DNA of 61,202 bases, from assembly GCA_003339415.1 (NCBI GenBank), contig PDHQ01000049.1:3416-64617 (forward strand), written 5' to 3'. Under the pieces are notes generated by a model. That model was not told where the DNA came from. It did not search any database and saw nothing but the letters and a program-made list of their open reading frames with translations. This stretch comes from Ophiocordyceps camponoti-saundersi (nom. inval.) (Eukaryota > Ascomycota > Sordariomycetes > Hypocreales > Ophiocordycipitaceae). The stretch's first letter is position 1. Each line of letters opens with the position of its first letter. Of this stretch, positions 61,095 to 61,202 are shown one piece after another. The position numbers were made by a program, and so were the translations under genes.

Positions 61095-61202
<108 letters not shown>

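Overview
The window reads as nuclear DNA of a filamentous ascomycete, most likely a sordariomycete and perhaps Hypocreales. The grounds are short introns (about 54-85 nt) with CTAAC/GCTGAC-type branch points, compact housekeeping genes, a highly reducing polyketide synthase, and long AT-rich blocks with the signature of repeat-induced point mutation (RIP). The species assignment is inference.

Layout. 1-22.7 kb is ordinary gene-dense sequence. It holds RRP42 (RNA exosome), a two-membrane-segment protein of unknown function, cytochrome c, RIX7 (60S ribosome assembly AAA ATPase), a broken highly reducing PKS, VPS20 (ESCRT-III), a fructosamine/ketosamine-3-kinase family gene, LSC2 (succinyl-CoA ligase beta), a methylguanine-DNA methyltransferase family gene and ISA1 (Fe-S assembly). 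23.07-34.92 kb is a RIP-mutated Ty1/copia element (A) with a Ty3/gypsy element (B) inside it. 34.93-41.8 kb is an island of normal composition. It carries one six-exon gene (ARMH3/DUF1741 family), then 4.5 kb of non-coding DNA with microsatellites and a degenerate tRNA-Met-like sequence. 41.81-58.60 kb is a second, more decayed copia copy (A') containing a short LTR element (C), whose right LTR is split by another gypsy element (D): three nesting levels, resolved by LTR pairs of equal length and target duplications. 58.6-61.2 kb is non-coding, with a tRNA-like A/B-box sequence, a 326-bp MITE with 43-bp inverted repeats, simple repeats and a terminal run of 107 C.

How the genes relate. The intact genes are unrelated housekeeping functions (RNA processing, ribosome assembly, membrane trafficking, and mitochondrial respiration, TCA cycle and Fe-S biogenesis), not a pathway cluster. 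The PKS stands alone, with no recognisable tailoring enzyme beside it. It lost most of its ketosynthase and carries a 1-nt frameshift in the dehydratase, while every downstream exon and splice site still joins in frame; it looks like a recent pseudogene or an assembly-damaged gene.

Most unusual are the nested retroelement stack, the identical CTAAC target duplication at both copia insertions, and a long decayed reading frame lying antisense to pol inside element D. Exon coordinates were worked out by hand from splice signals and family knowledge; no alignment or database search was run.
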